A stretch of 64,000 nucleotides of DNA, taken from positions 37,417-101,416 of the forward strand of contig NZ_LIQF01000013.1 in the NCBI RefSeq assembly GCF_001418205.1. Reading direction: 5' to 3'. The position numbers and the translations under genes were made by a program. How positions within the stretch are numbered: position 1 is the stretch's first letter; the number at the start of each line of letters is the position of its first letter. This document shows positions 30,101-41,138 of the stretch, piece after piece. This stretch comes from Marinomonas fungiae (GTDB lineage Bacteria; Pseudomonadota; Gammaproteobacteria; Pseudomonadales; Marinomonadaceae). The notes under the pieces were generated by a model that was not told where the DNA came from, searched no databases, and was given only the letters and a program-made list of their open reading frames with translations.

Positions 30101-30371
30101 CCACACGACAAAGCTGCTGTCATTCGTAGTGACGCTGTTGTTGCTAGGCGTGATGGCCATTGTCTTGGTTATTCAAGTGTACGACTTTCGCAGGGACTTC
30201 GCGTACCTGCAACAGTTAAAGAAAGACGAAGTGAACTATGAAGTGGTTTGGGGGCAGCTCTTGTTGGAACAAAGCGCCCTGACCCAACCAAGTCGATTGG
30301 AACAAGCAGCAATAAGGGATTTGAATATGCATGCTCCGACCCCGGAAGAATTGGTCATTGTGAAGCCATGA
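30093..30371 (+). CDS. ftsL: Cell division protein FtsL
   Basis: Small bitopic protein that bridges FtsQ and FtsB to FtsW/FtsI. Start is GTG at 30093, with GGAG seven bases upstream inside rsmH; upstream in-frame codons belong to the rsmH overlap. 92 residues: short cytoplasmic tail, a transmembrane helix at about 9-30, then a periplasmic coiled coil ([16 protein letters not shown]). Its stop overlaps the ftsI ATG (ATGA). Confidence 0.9.
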   Translation: MNNHTTKLLSFVVTLLLLGVMAIVLVIQVYDFRRDFAYLQQLKKDEVNYEVVWGQLLLEQSALTQPSRLEQAAIRDLNMHAPTPEELVIVKP

Positions 30372-32155
30372 ACACAAACGAACGTAGTTTATCACCCAGC
30401 CGTTGGCGCCTGTATTTGGTGTACGGCATTGCATTCCTTCTATTTGCTGTTGCCGCGGGGCGCTTGTTTTACCTCACGGTGTTGGATAAAGAATTCCTAC
30501 AAAACCAAGGGGAGATGCGTGCCGTACGAACGGAATCCATACCAGCGACCCGTGGCATGATTTTGGATCGCAACGGTGAGCCGTTGGCGGTGAGTACGCC
30601 GACTTGGACAGTGATCGCGAACCCTAGAGATCTTTGGGCGCTTGCTGAAGACCCAAAAAACCTAGCAAAGCCCGTTGGTGAGCGCAAAACACCTGAGCAG
30701 GAAATTGCTCGTCTTGCTGAGGCTATGGGAGTGGGGTCGGCACTTTTGAAAGAGCGCTTTGAAGCAAACCGCAATAAAGGTTTTATGTATCTGAAGCGTC
30801 AGATTCCACCGCATGAAGCGGAGGCGATACTTGATGCTGAAGTCGTGGGTGTTAGCAAGATCAAGGAATACAAACGCTTCTACCCAGCCGGTGAAGTGAC
30901 GGCTCAAGTGGTCGGTTTTACCAACATTGATGACAAAGGCCAAGAAGGTCTTGAGCTTGCTTACGATCAGGCATTGCAGGGTAAGCCAGGCGAGTTTTCT
31001 TACATGAAAGATCTTAAGGGCAATATCATTCGTACCCTAGGTCAAGAAGTACCAGAGCAGGCAGGCGAAAACATCGAGCTAAGTATCGATATGCGCCTGC
31101 AATATTTGGCTTATCGTGAATTGAAAGCGGTAGTGACTGAGCAGCGTGCTAGCTCGGCTTCGGCGGTTATCTTGGATGTGCGTACGGGTGAAGTGTTGGC
31201 CATGGTGAACCAGCCATCGTTTAACCCAAATGACCGATCTGACCTTGAGCCAGAAGAATTACGTAACCGTGCAGTGATTGACCTATTTGAGCCTGGCTCA
31301 ACCATGAAGCCCTTCTCCGTGACAGCCGCGTTGCGTTCTGGTCAATACAATACAGAGTCGATTATCGATACCAGTCCGGGCTACATGAAGTTTGGTCGTT
31401 ACACCATTCGAGACTTCAGAAACTACGGTAAGATTAATCTTGAAACGGTATTGGTTAAGTCAAGTAACGTTGGTACCTCTCATATTGCCTTGTCGCTACC
31501 GCAGGATACCATTTGGAACATGTTCTATGAGTTAGGGATTGGTTCACCTGTTGGTTTGGGTTTCCCCGGTGAAACCACAGGTAAATTGCCAATGCACCCT
31601 AAATGGCATCCTTCTGAAATCGCCACCTTGTCTTATGGTTACGGTTTAGCGGTGTCTACTTTACAGTTGGCGCAAGCTTATATGGTGCTGGCGAACCATG
31701 GTTACAAGGTGCCTGTGACGCTCTTTAAACAGGATATGCCACCACAGGGTGAGCAGGTGATTCCAGCTAATATTGCTCAAGATGTCGTACACATGCTGCA
31801 AGCGGTGGTGACGGAAGGTTCAGGTAAAAAAGCGCAAATTCCAGGTTACAACGTGGCAGGTAAAACCGGTACGGTGCACAAGGTAGGTGAGGGTGGTTAT
31901 GCATATGATCAGTACATCTCACTGTTTGCCGGCGTAGTGCCTGCAACAAATCCTCGTTTAGCGATGGTTGTTATGGTCAACGATCCAAAAGGTCGTAAAT
32001 ACTATGGTGGTGAGGTTTCTGCGCCAGTGTTTTCACGTGTGATGGAGGGCGCTTTAACAATGCTTAATATTCCGCCTGACCGTCCTGAAGGGCTGCGTGA
32101 AGTACGCTTAGAAGAGACTGATAAGGCACCTTATCGAATCGTGCAAGGAAACTAA
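30368..32155 (+). CDS. ftsI: Septal peptidoglycan transpeptidase FtsI (PBP3)
   Basis: Class B penicillin-binding protein that crosslinks septal peptidoglycan with the FtsW glycosyltransferase. A short cytoplasmic tail and one transmembrane helix (about 15-37) lead to the pedestal and the transpeptidase domain. Active-site motifs: S311-T-M-K, SSN at about 367-369, and KTG in AGKTGTVHK. 595 residues from the ATG at 30368; the longer open frame upstream overlaps ftsL and is not coding. murE starts one base after its stop. Confidence 0.97.
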   Translation: MNTNERSLSPSRWRLYLVYGIAFLLFAVAAGRLFYLTVLDKEFLQNQGEMRAVRTESIPATRGMILDRNGEPLAVSTPTWTVIANPRDLWALAEDPKNLAKPVGERKTPEQEIARLAEAMGVGSALLKERFEANRNKGFMYLKRQIPPHEAEAILDAEVVGVSKIKEYKRFYPAGEVTAQVVGFTNIDDKGQEGLELAYDQALQGKPGEFSYMKDLKGNIIRTLGQEVPEQAGENIELSIDMRLQYLAYRELKAVVTEQRASSASAVILDVRTGEVLAMVNQPSFNPNDRSDLEPEELRNRAVIDLFEPGSTMKPFSVTAALRSGQYNTESIIDTSPGYMKFGRYTIRDFRNYGKINLETVLVKSSNVGTSHIALSLPQDTIWNMFYELGIGSPVGLGFPGETTGKLPMHPKWHPSEIATLSYGYGLAVSTLQLAQAYMVLANHGYKVPVTLFKQDMPPQGEQVIPANIAQDVVHMLQAVVTEGSGKKAQIPGYNVAGKTGTVHKVGEGGYAYDQYISLFAGVVPATNPRLAMVVMVNDPKGRKYYGGEVSAPVFSRVMEGALTMLNIPPDRPEGLREVRLEETDKAPYRIVQGN

Positions 32156-32156
32156 T

Positions 32157-33632
32157 ATGTTTACCTTCGAACAGCTTCTACATTGGCTAACGCTCGAAAA
32201 TTGTTGGCAAATTGAGCAAAATGAGTATCGGTCTTTAGAGACCGATTCTCGTTTAGTGGGTCCTGAAACGGTCTTTATAGCTCTGCCTGGTGTGTCTAGT
32301 AATGGCTGGGATTATTTGGAGCAGGTCGCGGAAAAAGGCTGTACTGTTGCGCTCATCCCAAAGGGGCTTGGTATTACCTCTGACTCCATGGTTCTGCTTG
32401 AAGTGGAAGCCATTGAGCAGGTGCTAGCCCAACTGGCTCGCCATGTATATGGTCCTGTACCGCAGCATATTGTGGCTGTGACAGGGACCAACGGTAAATC
32501 AAGCATCTGTTACTACATTGCCCAGTTAGCACAAGCCCTTGGTCTAAAGAGTGCCATGATTGGAACTTTTGGTATTGGGGTTCTGGGGGATTTGCAAGAA
32601 GCTAAACAAACGACGCCTGATTTGCTGACCTTACACAAACTTTTGTCCTCCTTTGCAAAGCAAGGCGTAGATTTGGTGGCTTTTGAAGCTTCTTCTCATG
32701 CCTTGGATCAACAGCGTCTAGCTGGTGTGCCTGTGTCAACGGCCGTTTTCTCAAACCTTACTCGCGATCATCTTGATTATCACGGCTCAATGGAGAATTA
32801 TGCTTGCGCCAAGCGTCGCTTATTCGAGTTTGAATCTGTCGAGCATGCTATCGTCTGCGCCGACTCTGACTATGCTGACTTTATGGTTGCGACGACCGCC
32901 GCTCCAGTGTGGCGTTACTCTGCAGAAGTAGAGAAGTGTGATGCGGTGCAATTCTGTGTGCTCGATAAGGTGTTTGAGCAAACCGGTGTTCGTTTAAATA
33001 TCGGGGTGTTGAATAAAGAGTATTCGGTTTTGTTGCCCTTGCTTGGGGATTTTAATGTGCAAAATGCCTTGGCTGCGCTGGCCTCGGTGTTGTCCGTGGT
33101 TGATGTGCCAGAGAAAGCGATCCCGATGTTGTCCAATCTACAAGGTGCGCCAGGGCGTATGGAGTCCTGTAAACTAGAAAGCGCACCATTGGTGTTGGTC
33201 GATTATGCACATACCTCAGATGCGCTGGATGTGGCGTTGCAGGCTATTCATGCCCACGCTGCTGGTCGTGTGATTTGTGTCTTTGGTTGTGGCGGTGATC
33301 GCGATAAGGGCAAACGGCCAATGATGCTCTCGGTTGCGCAACAGCAAGCAGATTTTGTTTGGTTGACCTCTGATAATCCGCGTACCGAGTCACCTCAAGC
33401 TATTATTGATGATGCCTTAGTTGCACTAGATGATGCTCTGGCTGAAGTGCGAGTCGAGGTGGATCGTCATCAGGCAATTGCTCAAGCGATTGCTATGGCA
33501 AGACCAGAAGATATTGTTTTAATTGCCGGTAAGGGGCATGAAACCTACCAAGAAATACAGGGTGTTCGGCACCATTTTGATGATCGAGAAGAAGCCCAAG
33601 CGGCGTTGAAGGCCTATGTTGCAAAAGCTTAA
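32157..33632 (+). CDS. murE: UDP-MurNAc-tripeptide synthetase MurE (meso-DAP adding)
   Basis: Adds the third residue to the peptidoglycan stem peptide. Mur ligase ATP loop TGTNGKSS is at about 110-117. The DNPR motif (in TSDNPRTESP) marks specificity for meso-diaminopimelate, as in Gram-negatives, rather than lysine. A lysine in the carbamylation region and a typical C-terminal domain (GKGHETYQEI) are present. Length 491. The 3' end overlaps murF by 17 bases. Confidence 0.96.
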   Translation: MFTFEQLLHWLTLENCWQIEQNEYRSLETDSRLVGPETVFIALPGVSSNGWDYLEQVAEKGCTVALIPKGLGITSDSMVLLEVEAIEQVLAQLARHVYGPVPQHIVAVTGTNGKSSICYYIAQLAQALGLKSAMIGTFGIGVLGDLQEAKQTTPDLLTLHKLLSSFAKQGVDLVAFEASSHALDQQRLAGVPVSTAVFSNLTRDHLDYHGSMENYACAKRRLFEFESVEHAIVCADSDYADFMVATTAAPVWRYSAEVEKCDAVQFCVLDKVFEQTGVRLNIGVLNKEYSVLLPLLGDFNVQNALAALASVLSVVDVPEKAIPMLSNLQGAPGRMESCKLESAPLVLVDYAHTSDALDVALQAIHAHAAGRVICVFGCGGDRDKGKRPMMLSVAQQQADFVWLTSDNPRTESPQAIIDDALVALDDALAEVRVEVDRHQAIAQAIAMARPEDIVLIAGKGHETYQEIQGVRHHFDDREEAQAALKAYVAKA

Positions 33633-34977
33633 ATTGTCTGATATCGCGAACGTGGTGGGTGGTCGTTTAATTGGCCAAGATGCTGTTGTGATGGATGTCT
33701 CAACGGACTCTCGTGAAGTGCTTGAGCAAAAGCTATTTGTTGCACTGGTGGGAGAGCGGTTTAATGGTCATCAATTTACCGACCTTGTCATGCAACAAGG
33801 GGCGACCGCTGTTTTAGTCAGTGAGCCCGTGACAGCAACACCTAGGATTGAAGTGGAAGATACCGCCCAAGCCTACGCTTTAATTGGCCGTATGGTGCGC
33901 CGATTGTTTACTGGGCCAGTGGTAGCGATTACCGGTAGTAATGGTAAAACTAGCGTCAAAGACTGGCTTGCGAGAGTCTTGTCTGAGCATGGGCAGGTAC
34001 TGAAAACCCAAAGCAATCTGAATAATCAAATCGGTGTACCGAAAACACTACTGAATTTGTCTGCTGCGGATCAATATGCCGTGATCGAAGCTGGCACCAG
34101 TTTCCCCGGGGAGATTGAAAAGCTTGGTCAAACGATTGAGGCGGACGTAGTGGTGCTAACCAATGCTAGTGGTAGTCATTTGCTTGGCTTTGGCTCAATC
34201 CAAGGCATTGCTATTGAAAAAGGTATGCTGTTTGAAACGGCTAAGCCGAACGCTACGGTCGTACTGAACGCCGATGATGCTTCTTACGACTATTGGTTGG
34301 GGCGTGTTGGAGAGCGAGAAGTTCGTTCGTTTTCATTTACTGATCCAAGTGCCACATTGTATGCAAAGACTGTCCAAGAAACAGTTTCTGGTTCAAACAC
34401 TACCCTAGTCTATCGTGACGAAACCTATCGACTGACTCTAGATCGTCCTGGAAAACATCATATTGCGAACGCCATGGCCGTGGCGCTCGCAATGACCGCT
34501 TTGGGTTTTGCGTTAATAGATGTGGTGGCGCAATTAAAACATCCGGAACAAGTGCCGGGTCGAATGGAGTTACTGACCTCAAAAAATGAGGCCGTTGTTA
34601 TTAATGATTGCTACAATGCCAGCCCTAAATCTGTCGAAGCGGCCATAGATGTCTTGGCGCTGTATGCAAATCAGACAAAGTGGATGGTGCTAGGCGCTTT
34701 AGGTGAGCTAGGTGATCAAGAAACGGCGATCCACCTTGGGCTTGGAGAATATGCAGCCCAATCAGGCATTGAGCATTTGATTACGATAGGTCCGATTGCA
34801 GCACATGCCGGCGAAGGATTTATGCAAACAAAAACGTCTGAGCAGCAGGTGCACCCTTGCCAGACCAAAGATGAAGCGTTGGCGATTCTTGCTGCGCTCA
34901 ATTCAGAACATGTCATTTTGGTGAAGGGCTCACGCTCGGCCAGAATGGAAGATATTGTTAACGCTCTGAAAAATTAG
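33616..34977 (+). CDS. murF: UDP-MurNAc-tripeptide:D-Ala-D-Ala ligase MurF
   Basis: Adds D-Ala-D-Ala to complete the UDP-MurNAc-pentapeptide. ATP loop [11 protein letters not shown] at about 111-121; [10 protein letters not shown] in the C-terminal part is a MurF signature. Length 453. GAAGG precedes the ATG inside murE, giving a 17-base overlap. Confidence 0.96.
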   Translation: MLQKLKLSDIANVVGGRLIGQDAVVMDVSTDSREVLEQKLFVALVGERFNGHQFTDLVMQQGATAVLVSEPVTATPRIEVEDTAQAYALIGRMVRRLFTGPVVAITGSNGKTSVKDWLARVLSEHGQVLKTQSNLNNQIGVPKTLLNLSAADQYAVIEAGTSFPGEIEKLGQTIEADVVVLTNASGSHLLGFGSIQGIAIEKGMLFETAKPNATVVLNADDASYDYWLGRVGEREVRSFSFTDPSATLYAKTVQETVSGSNTTLVYRDETYRLTLDRPGKHHIANAMAVALAMTALGFALIDVVAQLKHPEQVPGRMELLTSKNEAVVINDCYNASPKSVEAAIDVLALYANQTKWMVLGALGELGDQETAIHLGLGEYAAQSGIEHLITIGPIAAHAGEGFMQTKTSEQQVHPCQTKDEALAILAALNSEHVILVKGSRSARMEDIVNALKN

Positions 34978-34991
34978 GAATTAGCCTAGCC

Positions 34992-36074
34992 ATGCTACTG
35001 CTTTTAACAGCTTACCTTAGCAAATATTTTACCTTCTTTACGGTGTTCAACTACCTGTCGTTACGTGCGATTTTAGGTGTATTAACGGCACTGTTTATCT
35101 CCCTGTTAATTGGTGGCAAAGTGATTCGTTTGCTGCAACGTCTACAAATTGGTCAGGCAGTGCGTGATGACGGTCCGCGATCGCATTTGAGCAAAGCCGG
35201 TACCCCCACTATGGGGGGGGTTATGATTCTATTTTCTATTTCAATCAGTACGTTGCTTTGGGGGGATTTAACCAATCCTTATATATGGGTGACCCTGCTA
35301 ACCATGATTGCTTTTGGAGCCGTTGGTTGGGTGGACGACTACCGTAAAGTAGTGGAGAAGAATTCTCGTGGTTTACCTGCTAAATGGAAGTATTTCTGGC
35401 AGAGTGTGTTTGGTCTGTCGGCTGCTATTTATTTGTATTCGATTGCTTCTACGCCGGCGGAAACCTCTTTGCTTATTCCGTTGTTTAAAGATGCTGTTAT
35501 TCCTCTTGGTATTTTCTTTGTGGTTTTTACCTACTTCGTCATCGTTGGTACCAGTAATGCTGTGAATTTGACTGATGGCTTGGATGGGTTGGCAATTTTG
35601 CCAACCGTATTGGTAGGTGGTGCATTGGGGTTATTTGCCTACTTAACGGGTAACATCAAATTTGCCGATTACTTATTGATTCCTTATGTGCAGGGCACCG
35701 GTGAATTGATTGTCTTCTGTTCTGCTCTAGTTGGCGCGGGTTTAGGTTTTCTCTGGTTCAACACTTATCCTGCCCAAGTTTTCATGGGGGACGTGGGGGC
35801 TTTAGCGCTTGGTGCAGCATTGGGTGTGATTGCCGTGATTGTGCGTCAGGAATTGGTGCTATTTATCATGGGCGGTGTCTTTGTTATGGAGACCGTTTCC
35901 GTGATTTTGCAGGTGGCATCTTACAAATTGACCAAGCGCCGCATTTTTCGCATGGCACCGATTCATCATCACTTTGAATTGAAAGGCTGGGCTGAACCCA
36001 AAGTGATTGTACGTTTCTGGATTATCACTGTGTGTTTAGTTTTGATTGGTATAGCGACCCTTAAGGTAAGGTAA
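34992..36074 (+). CDS. mraY: Phospho-MurNAc-pentapeptide translocase MraY
   Basis: Integral membrane enzyme that transfers phospho-MurNAc-pentapeptide to undecaprenyl phosphate, making lipid I. About ten transmembrane helices. Key motifs: [17 protein letters not shown] (Asp pair), [10 protein letters not shown] and [10 protein letters not shown], with the HHH stretch [12 protein letters not shown] near the C-terminus. Length 360, standard. Confidence 0.98.
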   Translation: MLLLLTAYLSKYFTFFTVFNYLSLRAILGVLTALFISLLIGGKVIRLLQRLQIGQAVRDDGPRSHLSKAGTPTMGGVMILFSISISTLLWGDLTNPYIWVTLLTMIAFGAVGWVDDYRKVVEKNSRGLPAKWKYFWQSVFGLSAAIYLYSIASTPAETSLLIPLFKDAVIPLGIFFVVFTYFVIVGTSNAVNLTDGLDGLAILPTVLVGGALGLFAYLTGNIKFADYLLIPYVQGTGELIVFCSALVGAGLGFLWFNTYPAQVFMGDVGALALGAALGVIAVIVRQELVLFIMGGVFVMETVSVILQVASYKLTKRRIFRMAPIHHHFELKGWAEPKVIVRFWIITVCLVLIGIATLKVR

Positions 36075-36080
36075 TCCGAC

Positions 36081-37430
36081 ATGTCATTGATTTCTTCAGA
36101 TCGCGTGCGTGCTGTCGTTGGTTTAGGTGTAAGTGGCGTTTCCACGGCAAAGTTCCTCGCTAAGCAAGGTTTAGATTTCTATGTGGTGGATTCCCGTGAG
36201 AATCCACCGGGCTTGGATCAAGTAAAGCAGTTTTGCCCAGCTGAGCGAATCTTCACTGGCGGCCTAGAACACTTGAAAAATTTGGCTGTCACCGAGTTGT
36301 TTGTCAGTCCGGGTATTGCACTTGCTACGCCTATTTTGCAGGAATTAGCGCAAGCTGGTGTGCAAATGCGTGGTGATATAGATCTATTTTGCGATTATGC
36401 AAATGCGCCGGTAATTGCTATTACGGGTTCTAATGCTAAGAGCACTGTGACCACTTTGGTGAATGAGTTGTTGTTAGGCTTGGGTAAGCGTTCTGTGGCG
36501 GGCGGAAACCTTGGCTTGCCGGCGCTGGACTGTATTGCCGACGATATTGATTTTTATGTACTGGAGCTTTCCAGCTTCCAATTAGAAACCACGCATGCCT
36601 TAAAGGCTGATGTCGCTTGCTTGCTAAACGTGACTGAAGATCATATGGATCGATATGATGATTTATACAGCTATCAGCGTGCGAAACAACGTATCTACCG
36701 TGGTTGCAAGGCGGCGGTGTGCAATAAGCAGGACATACTGACGGCACCGTTACTGGCGCAAAATACGCCAGTACGTGCTTTTACGAAGAGCAGTCCGGAT
36801 CTAAAGGAATTTGGCTTATTGAAAGATCCTGATGGGGTTTGGTTGTCTAAAGGTGTCAAGCGTCTGTTTAATACGGAGGATATCAAACTCAAAGGTGAGC
36901 ATAACTACGCTAATGTCTTGGCCTGCTTGGCCATTTTAGATGTGTTGGAGCTACCGATTGAGGCGCCGGAAGTGGCGCAGGTATTAGCGACTTTTGCTGG
37001 ACTGCCGCACCGTTGTGAAACTGTGCGCGAGTTGGATGGGGTGGCTTTTATCAATGATTCAAAAGGCACCAATGTGGGCGCAACTTTGGCGGCCTTAGAG
37101 GGCTTGGGTAATAAGCATGAGAAAACGATTCATTTGCTAGTAGGTGGGGTTGGAAAGGGGGCCGATTTCTCACCTTTGGCGCCAGCCTTAGCAAAATTCG
37201 TCAAGCATCTTTATGTATTTGGTAAAGATGCTAGCAAGATCGTCGACATCGTACCTGAAGGGACGTCATACTCTGAACATGTCGAATTGGCTGATGTGAT
37301 GGGAGCTGTAAAAACTCAAGTAAAACAAGGTGATATTGTGTTGTTTTCACCAGCGTGTGCAAGTTTCGATCAGTATAAAAACTTCGAAGCTCGTGGGGAT
37401 CACTTTGTCGAATTGGTCAATAAGTTATGA
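36081..37430 (+). CDS. murD: UDP-MurNAc-L-alanine:D-glutamate ligase MurD
   Basis: Adds D-Glu to UDP-MurNAc-Ala in the cytoplasm. The ATP loop reads TGSNAKSTVTT (near residue 115), with Ala where E. coli MurD has Gly; the catalytic Lys is kept. Further signatures are NVTEDHMDRYDD and INDSKGTNVGAT. Length 449. The stop overlaps the ftsW start (ATGA). Confidence 0.96.
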   Translation: MSLISSDRVRAVVGLGVSGVSTAKFLAKQGLDFYVVDSRENPPGLDQVKQFCPAERIFTGGLEHLKNLAVTELFVSPGIALATPILQELAQAGVQMRGDIDLFCDYANAPVIAITGSNAKSTVTTLVNELLLGLGKRSVAGGNLGLPALDCIADDIDFYVLELSSFQLETTHALKADVACLLNVTEDHMDRYDDLYSYQRAKQRIYRGCKAAVCNKQDILTAPLLAQNTPVRAFTKSSPDLKEFGLLKDPDGVWLSKGVKRLFNTEDIKLKGEHNYANVLACLAILDVLELPIEAPEVAQVLATFAGLPHRCETVRELDGVAFINDSKGTNVGATLAALEGLGNKHEKTIHLLVGGVGKGADFSPLAPALAKFVKHLYVFGKDASKIVDIVPEGTSYSEHVELADVMGAVKTQVKQGDIVLFSPACASFDQYKNFEARGDHFVELVNKL

Positions 37431-38644
37431 ATATTCGCGCCATTCTAGAGCCGATTTCATACAAGGAGTTTCGTCAGATTGACCCCGTTTTTACAGCGTC
37501 TGTGGCATGCGTATTAGTGCTTGGAATTGTGATGGTGTCCAGCGCTTCGATTTTTTTATCGGAGACGAAATATGGCCATCCGTTTTACTTTATGGCGCGT
37601 CAAGTCATTTATTTAATGATCGGTTTGGGTTTTGGCTATTTCATGATGTCCATCCCTACTGAAACCCTGCATAAGTGGGGGGTTCCATTAATGATGTTCT
37701 CGTTGTTGCTGCTGATCTTGGTGTTGGTGCCTGGTATAGGCAAAACGGTAAACGGCAGTCGGCGCTGGATTAATCTGTTGGTGTTTAACTTACAGGCTTC
37801 GGAAGTCGCCAAGGTCTGTATGGTGGTTTACGTCTCTGGTTATTTGGTGCGGCGGGCTGATCGTGTTCGGCAACAATTGATTGGTTCGGGGATGCCTATG
37901 GTGGTGTCCTTTTTGTTTTTGATCTGTCTGCTTTTGGAGCCTGACTTTGGGGCTTCGGTGGTTTTGATCGGTACTGTTATTGCTTTGCTGTTTATCGCGG
38001 GGGCGCCGATTTACCAGTTTATTGGGTTGGTGATCGCGGTTATCGGGGCGCTTGGGGTGGTAGCGATTTCGGAAAGTTACCGTGTTAAGCGCTTGATGAA
38101 CTTTGTTGACCCTTGGGCGGACCCTTACAACGAAGGATATCAGTTATCGCAGGCATTGATTGCTTATGGTCGTGGCGAGTGGTTTGGGCTTGGCCTGGGC
38201 AATAGTGTTCAGAAATTAGCGTACTTGCCAGAGGCACACACCGATTTCGTATTCTCTATTTGGGTAGAGGAAACGGGGATGTTTGGTGGTTTGCTGTTGC
38301 TAGGCGTGTTCGCAGTGATGCTTGCTCGAGTGTTTAAAATTGGGCAAACGGCCATGCGTCAGGAACGGCTGTTCCAAGGCTATATGTGTTTTGGTTTTGC
38401 TATTTTGATTTTGGCTCAGGTCATTATCAACGTAGGGGTGAATACCGGCTTTCTGCCAACCAAAGGTTTGACTTTACCTCTGATTAGTTATGGCGGCAGT
38501 AGTTTGATAATCACCTTAGCGAGTTTGTTTGTGGTGGGGCGTGTTGATATTGAAAATCGACGTCTAGAACCTATCGAAGAGAAAGAAAAAACATCGTCTA
38601 GAGGACGAAAAGCCAAAGATATGATGGAAATAGGGGACGTATAA
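37427..38644 (+). CDS. ftsW: Septal peptidoglycan glycosyltransferase FtsW
   Basis: SEDS-family polymerase that works with FtsI at the septum. About ten transmembrane helices; conserved loop EPDFGASVVL and the long periplasmic segment DPYNEGYQLSQALIAYGRG, with the catalytic Asp region, and PEAHTDFVFS. Length 405, with a polar C-terminal tail of about 30 residues. Confidence 0.96.
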   Translation: MNIRAILEPISYKEFRQIDPVFTASVACVLVLGIVMVSSASIFLSETKYGHPFYFMARQVIYLMIGLGFGYFMMSIPTETLHKWGVPLMMFSLLLLILVLVPGIGKTVNGSRRWINLLVFNLQASEVAKVCMVVYVSGYLVRRADRVRQQLIGSGMPMVVSFLFLICLLLEPDFGASVVLIGTVIALLFIAGAPIYQFIGLVIAVIGALGVVAISESYRVKRLMNFVDPWADPYNEGYQLSQALIAYGRGEWFGLGLGNSVQKLAYLPEAHTDFVFSIWVEETGMFGGLLLLGVFAVMLARVFKIGQTAMRQERLFQGYMCFGFAILILAQVIINVGVNTGFLPTKGLTLPLISYGGSSLIITLASLFVVGRVDIENRRLEPIEEKEKTSSRGRKAKDMMEIGDV

Positions 38645-38645
38645 G

Positions 38646-39719
38646 GTGTCTAAGCCGAAAAAAGTAATGCTTATGGCTGGCGGAACCGGTGGGCATATTT
38701 ATCCTGCTTTGGCGTGTGCCGAGAAATTTTCATCATTAGGAATGGAAGTCTGCTGGATGGGGGCTGCGGGGGGCATGGAAGAGACTCTGGTCCCGAAGCA
38801 TGATATTCCTTTGCATACGGTTTCCATTAAAGGTGTGCGAGGTAAAGGTGCTCTAGGATTGCTATTAGCACCTTGGCGCATTGCTCACTCCATCGGTCAA
38901 GCGGTAGCCATTATGCGCCGTGAGAAGCCTGATTTGGTGCTAGGAATGGGGGGCTTTGTTGCTGGTCCCGGTGGTGTCGCAGCGAAGTTGCTGGGGGTGC
39001 CGCTGGCAATCCATGAGCAGAATGCCGTCGCTGGCACCACTAATAAATTGTTGTCTAAGATTGCCAAGCTTAAATTGCAGGCCTTTGACGGTGCTTTGCC
39101 AGGTGCTTTAACAGTAGGCAACCCCGTTCGCGGTGCGATTCTGTCACAAAAAACTAGAGCGGTTCGCGAAGAGTCTTCACGACCTGTTCGTTTGTTGGTT
39201 GTGGGGGGGAGTCTTGGGGCAAAAGCGATTAACGATGTGGTGCCACAGCTGTTAGCTAATTGGCAACACGAAACTCGTTTAGATGTTTGGCATCAAACGG
39301 GGGCGAAAAATTACCAAGCGGTGCAGGCGGACTACGAAAAGCTAGGTGTATCAGCACGAGTCGATGCTTACATTGACGATATGAGTCAAGCCTATTATTG
39401 GGCGGATGTTGTGTTATGTCGTGCTGGGGCTATGACAATAAGTGAATTGGCGATTGCTGGCTTACCTTCGATTTTGGTGCCATATCCACATGCGATTGAC
39501 GATCATCAAACGGCTAATGCGCGTTCATTGTCTCAGGTGGGTGCGGCCTATTTGATGCCGCAGACAGAGCTTAATCTAGCTAGCTTAGAGAGCTGTCTAA
39601 TCGAATTGACAGACGATACGAATAAATTACAAACCATGGCTGAGCACGCAAAACTGGCGGCTCATCCTGATGCCACCCAGACGGTGGTTTCTCAGTGTAT
39701 AAGGTTAATTAAGAAATGA
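38646..39719 (+). CDS. murG: Lipid II synthase MurG
   Basis: Transfers GlcNAc to lipid I at the inner face of the membrane. Motifs: [12 protein letters not shown] near the N-terminus, [15 protein letters not shown], and the nucleotide-binding [16 protein letters not shown]. Length 357. The start codon is GTG, one base after the ftsW stop, preceded by GGGGACG. The stop overlaps the murC ATG. Confidence 0.97.
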   Translation: MSKPKKVMLMAGGTGGHIYPALACAEKFSSLGMEVCWMGAAGGMEETLVPKHDIPLHTVSIKGVRGKGALGLLLAPWRIAHSIGQAVAIMRREKPDLVLGMGGFVAGPGGVAAKLLGVPLAIHEQNAVAGTTNKLLSKIAKLKLQAFDGALPGALTVGNPVRGAILSQKTRAVREESSRPVRLLVVGGSLGAKAINDVVPQLLANWQHETRLDVWHQTGAKNYQAVQADYEKLGVSARVDAYIDDMSQAYYWADVVLCRAGAMTISELAIAGLPSILVPYPHAIDDHQTANARSLSQVGAAYLMPQTELNLASLESCLIELTDDTNKLQTMAEHAKLAAHPDATQTVVSQCIRLIKK

Positions 39720-41137
39720 TGGAAGCAAAATTTCGCTACGATATCCCTACAATGCGCCGAATTCAAAATATCCACTTTATCGGTGTGGGCGGTGTAGGCA
39801 TGTCAGGTATTGCTGAGGTGTTGTGCAACCAAGGTTACAAGGTTAGTGGCTCTGACATGAAGGCTTCCACAACGACCGAGCGCTTGTCGCAACTTGGTGT
39901 TGAAATTTTTATTGGTCATCGTGAAGAAAACGTTAAAAACGCTCACGTTATTGTTGTGTCGAGCGCGATTGATAAAAGTAACCCCGAGATCAAATGGGGC
40001 AAAGATCATCGTATTCCAATTGTACGTCGCGCCGAAATGCTTGCTGAGCTGATGCGTTACCGCCATGGCATTGCAGTGGCCGGAACGCATGGTAAAACAA
40101 CGACGACCAGTTTGATGGCCTCTATCTTGGCGGCGACGGATGAGTCACCGACATTCGTTATTGGTGGTCGTCTGACCAGTGCCGGGGCGAATGCGCAACT
40201 GGGTAGCAGTAAATACCTCGTGGCAGAAGCGGACGAAAGTGATGCGTCCTTCCTGCACTTGCAACCGCAAACCGTTATCGTAACCAATATCGATGAAGAT
40301 CACATGGATACTTATAACGGCGACTTTGAGCAAGTTAAGCGTACCTTTGTGGAGTTTATTCATAACCTGCCGTTTTATGGTCTGGCGGTATTGTGTGTTG
40401 ACGATGAGAACGTGCGTGAAATCATGCCTGAATTGAGTCGCCCAGTGTTGACCTACGGTATTGATCATGAAGCTGACTTCTATGCAACGGAAATCTCGCA
40501 AAAAGGCCGTTTCTGCGAGTTTTTAGCGCATCGTCCGGAAGGAGAGCCACTGCGTATTCGTTTACCGATGCCAGGTCGTCACAACATCCTAAACGCACTG
40601 GCAACGATTGCTGTCGCGACGGATTTAGGGGTTGATGCAGCGGCTATACAGGCTGGCTTAATGGGCTTTGAAGGTGTTGGTCGTCGCTTCCAAGAGCAAG
40701 GTGATTTGAAATTGCCAGAAGGCGGTAGCGTGATGTTTATTGATGATTATGGTCATCACCCAAGTGAGGTGAACGCGACGATTAAATCGATTCGTGCTGG
40801 CTGGCCAGAAAAGCGTCTAGTAATGGTTTATCAACCGCATCGTTATACTCGTACACGTGATCTGTATGAGGACTTTGTAAAGGTATTGTCAGATGTGGAC
40901 GTGCTGTTGTTGCTGGATGTCTATGCGGCGGGAGAGCCCCCAATTAATGGTGCAGACAGTAAATCCATGTGCGGCAGTATTCGTCAGCGTGGTGCGCTTG
41001 ATCCGGTTCATGTCGGTAGTGAGGAAGATTTACGTTCAATCTTGGCAAATGTTTTACGTCCTAACGACTTGCTGATCACTCAAGGAGCTGGTGACATAGG
41101 GGCGATTTCGAAGAAGTTGGCGGCAGAGGGTATTTGA
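39716..41137 (+). CDS. murC: UDP-MurNAc:L-alanine ligase MurC
   Basis: First Mur ligase, adding L-Ala. N-terminal nucleotide-binding [14 protein letters not shown], then ATP loop [10 protein letters not shown] at about 124-133, EADESDASF, and [10 protein letters not shown]. Length 473. The E. coli order murC-murB-ddl is not kept; murB is absent between murC and ddl here, so MurB must be encoded elsewhere. Confidence 0.97.
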   Translation: MMEAKFRYDIPTMRRIQNIHFIGVGGVGMSGIAEVLCNQGYKVSGSDMKASTTTERLSQLGVEIFIGHREENVKNAHVIVVSSAIDKSNPEIKWGKDHRIPIVRRAEMLAELMRYRHGIAVAGTHGKTTTTSLMASILAATDESPTFVIGGRLTSAGANAQLGSSKYLVAEADESDASFLHLQPQTVIVTNIDEDHMDTYNGDFEQVKRTFVEFIHNLPFYGLAVLCVDDENVREIMPELSRPVLTYGIDHEADFYATEISQKGRFCEFLAHRPEGEPLRIRLPMPGRHNILNALATIAVATDLGVDAAAIQAGLMGFEGVGRRFQEQGDLKLPEGGSVMFIDDYGHHPSEVNATIKSIRAGWPEKRLVMVYQPHRYTRTRDLYEDFVKVLSDVDVLLLLDVYAAGEPPINGADSKSMCGSIRQRGALDPVHVGSEEDLRSILANVLRPNDLLITQGAGDIGAISKKLAAEGI

Positions 41138-41138
41138 G

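Noticed and set aside
30248..30367. N-terminal extension of ftsI by 40 residues
   Set aside because: It lies wholly within ftsL in another frame; the ATG overlapping the ftsL stop gives the family-typical N-terminus.
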